Positions 62,176 to 64,000 of a stretch of DNA of 64,000 nucleotides are shown piece after piece. Location of the stretch: positions 17,128,576 through 17,192,575 of the forward strand of contig CM049309.1 of assembly GCA_026874595.1 (NCBI GenBank), in the 5' to 3' direction. The notes under the pieces are model-generated. The model saw only the letters and a list, made by a program, of their open reading frames with translations. It was not told the DNA's origin and did not search any database. The translations under genes and the position numbers were made by a program. The first letter of the stretch is position 1; each line of letters begins with the position of its first letter. The stretch is from Sipunculus nudus (Eukaryota; Annelida; Sipuncula; Golfingiida; Sipunculidae).

Positions 62176-63613
62176 TTTTAAAGAAAAGGTATAATATTGC
62201 TCCTGATTATGTCCCTTTAATTGGTCATAGTTAAAGATTTATGAGCCATCATGGAAGAAAATTTGTATTCGGCAGATGATTCGGGAAAAAAATTTAAGCG
62301 GATTCATTCACGTCTTCCTGGAGGGTTGGTTATTTTTGTTTTATAGGCTAAACCTTAGTATTTACAATACACACCCTCCCCTAGTTATAACTTCGCCAAA
62401 AGAATCAATCTTAAAGATAATATTATACTTTCGAAGTATCATGATATTAGTAGCAGAGTCCTATTAATCGGAGTAGGTATAAAACCATCGAGTACTCGAG
62501 CCCGTCATTTGCTTCCAGTTTCAGCATCTGTTTGCAGTATGGTATATGTCTTAGGCGGGGCAAAATTTCTGTACACACCTTGTCTTAAACTTAAAGTCAT
62601 TAAATTTTTGGTATCATCTTTTTACAACAGCAGGATGAGAATAATCAATATTAGAGTAGTATCTTTCAGAGTTGCAACTGACCTTGAGAAATCTACACAC
62701 ATTTACGACAATGATACTTTTTTCGGCATTTTTTCGAAACCTTCCCTTGAACTCAGTTAGAAAACACTTGCTGTCGCCAATATGGTAAAATAGGCATTAA
62801 AATGCCCCTAGTATCGTTCCTCTCTTTCCAGAAGCCTATTTCCGTGAAGAGTTCCAAGTTACGGCCATAGTTGTTTACTCTCTTGTACAGACGTGATCGG
62901 TTCAAGATTTCTGGGTCCCTGTGCCAATCTCACATGATTTACAGAAGGAAATAAAAAGGAAGTGCTAACAAATATAAATAAACAAATCATAATTGATCGA
63001 TGTAGGTATGTTTTATTTAACAAGGCCCAAATGACGCAGCATCAAACATGATCAAACTCAAATCCCCAACAACTCTCCCCCGTCGTTCGAACCAGCTTAA
63101 GATATATTAAATGCATTTAAAAAATAGGGCGTTATCCTGTAAAAAGTCTTCTGTTGCTGGTGTTAAATGGCTTTTCGATTTTTCATCCAAAATCGCTTAC
63201 TACTCAGGCAGAAACAATGACATTTTCTTTCGTATCAATCATTGATTAGTTTATTACACATCCGAGGTCTTCTGTGGGAGCAAAAAGCCTCGAGTTCAGA
63301 ATAGGAAACAAAATGAAACTGAATAATGCAAAAGCTCAAGGCCCAAGAGGTCTGAGCATGCGCAGAAATGTTCTTTTCAATTAATCATCAGAGAGCGAAG
63401 GCCACAAAAAGTTAAGATTTCCATCTAAATCTGTTACAAGAGTGACTCAGCGTCCATAGGCTGTCCGGTTTGGTAGATTTCAAATGAGAAAATCTAATTT
63501 CCTATTGTCAGCTTGCCTAGAAGAATTCCATTGCATGGTTTTGCTTTTTTTCGTATCCATCTAGAATATTTATATTGGTTTAGTATATTACATCCCCCTT
63601 TGTCTGTCTGCAG

Positions 63614-63616
<3 letters not shown>
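62176..63616. other. Non-coding stretch, no gene seen
   Basis: Nothing recognised. Confidence 0.4.
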
Positions 63617-63671
<55 letters not shown>

Positions 63672-63718
63672 CTCTGTCTCTGTCTCTAGGTCTGTCAATC
63701 TGTCTCTCTGTCTCTCTT
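63617..63718. repeat. (CT)n microsatellite grading into CTGT/CTCT repeats
   Basis: About 25 CT units to 63667, then TCTGTCTC-type repeats. Confidence 0.95.
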
Positions 63719-64000
63719 TTGCCAAGTCTATGATGTTTTCTTTTCCAAATATCAAGGTTAAATCTCTCTAACTATATTGAAACAGCAAATTAGACCTACC
63801 TAAAGTACAATCAATTAATCCCCTGTGAAACTGGAACTTACATATAAGTCGTGATATTTTTCACGACCCTAGAGCTTGGAATGAACAATCTTTCCTTCCT
63901 TCTCTCTGTCTGTCTATCAGCACCATCAAATGTACATTCTGCCCGTGTGTATGTGTGTGTCTCCTTGAAATGACACAACGACCAAAGCAATACACGTTTA
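63719..64000. other. Non-coding end of window
   Basis: Short CTGT tracts and a GT tract at about 63945-63960. Nothing else seen. Confidence 0.4.

Noticed and set aside
1..64000. CRISPR arrays, prokaryotic operons, rRNA genes or intact transposase/reverse transcriptase genes
   Set aside because: No regularly spaced identical repeats with unique spacers, no ribosome-binding-site-linked gene strings, no rRNA sequence and no long transposon frames were found.

Overview
The window is eukaryotic, AT-rich and gene-poor. No uninterrupted reading frame exceeds 134 codons. It is full of (TA)n, (GA)n/(CT)n and trinucleotide arrays, and repeat copies make up most of the recognisable sequence. Two elements combine GACGGACGG-type stretches, a subterminal hairpin and a ...GCTAAAAAC end with internal tandem repeats rich in TGACCTTGACC. 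Together with tRNA-headed SINEs, this is the style of a lophotrochozoan genome, most likely a mollusc and probably a bivalve. That assignment is an inference from repeat style, not from a recognised gene.

Coding content is minimal. The best candidate is an 84-codon first coding exon on the minus strand (30354-30605) that ends in a strong GTAAGT donor and has CpG-rich sequence upstream; the rest of that gene would lie at lower coordinates. A possible terminal exon (40822-40975, minus) follows a textbook branch point and acceptor. A weaker internal exon candidate is at 55878-56043 (plus). None was recognised as a known family, and they need not belong to one gene.

Layout. 1-10 kb: AT arrays, a truncated Helitron-like end, two related SINEs, a perfect palindromic CRE pair, and an inverted pair of degenerate minisatellites. 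10-20 kb: mostly unassigned sequence with a 102-bp duplication, a GATA-type palindrome and a promoter-like or LTR-like block. 20-26 kb: two Helitron-like elements with ~140-bp and ~303-bp tandem repeats, a ~160-bp satellite array, and a hammerhead-like relic. 27-33 kb: a SINE, a TA-flanked MITE, the first-exon candidate, and a compact TRIM retrotransposon. 35-64 kb: several dispersed repeat families recognisable because copies recur inside the window, a 338-bp element with 63-bp inverted arms, hAT-like fragments, one nested insertion with a reconstructable empty site, and further microsatellites.

The most unusual object is the 429-bp TRIM-like element at 32457-32885 (minus). It has 156-bp LTRs with TG...CA ends, a 4-bp target duplication, an 18-nt primer-binding site matching the 3' end of tRNA-Pro at 17 positions, and a purine tract. 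Each LTR also carries intact RNA polymerase III A and B boxes in a tRNA-like segment related to the heads of SINEs elsewhere in the window. The second notable theme is that the Helitron-like tandem repeats array many perfect nuclear-receptor half-sites.
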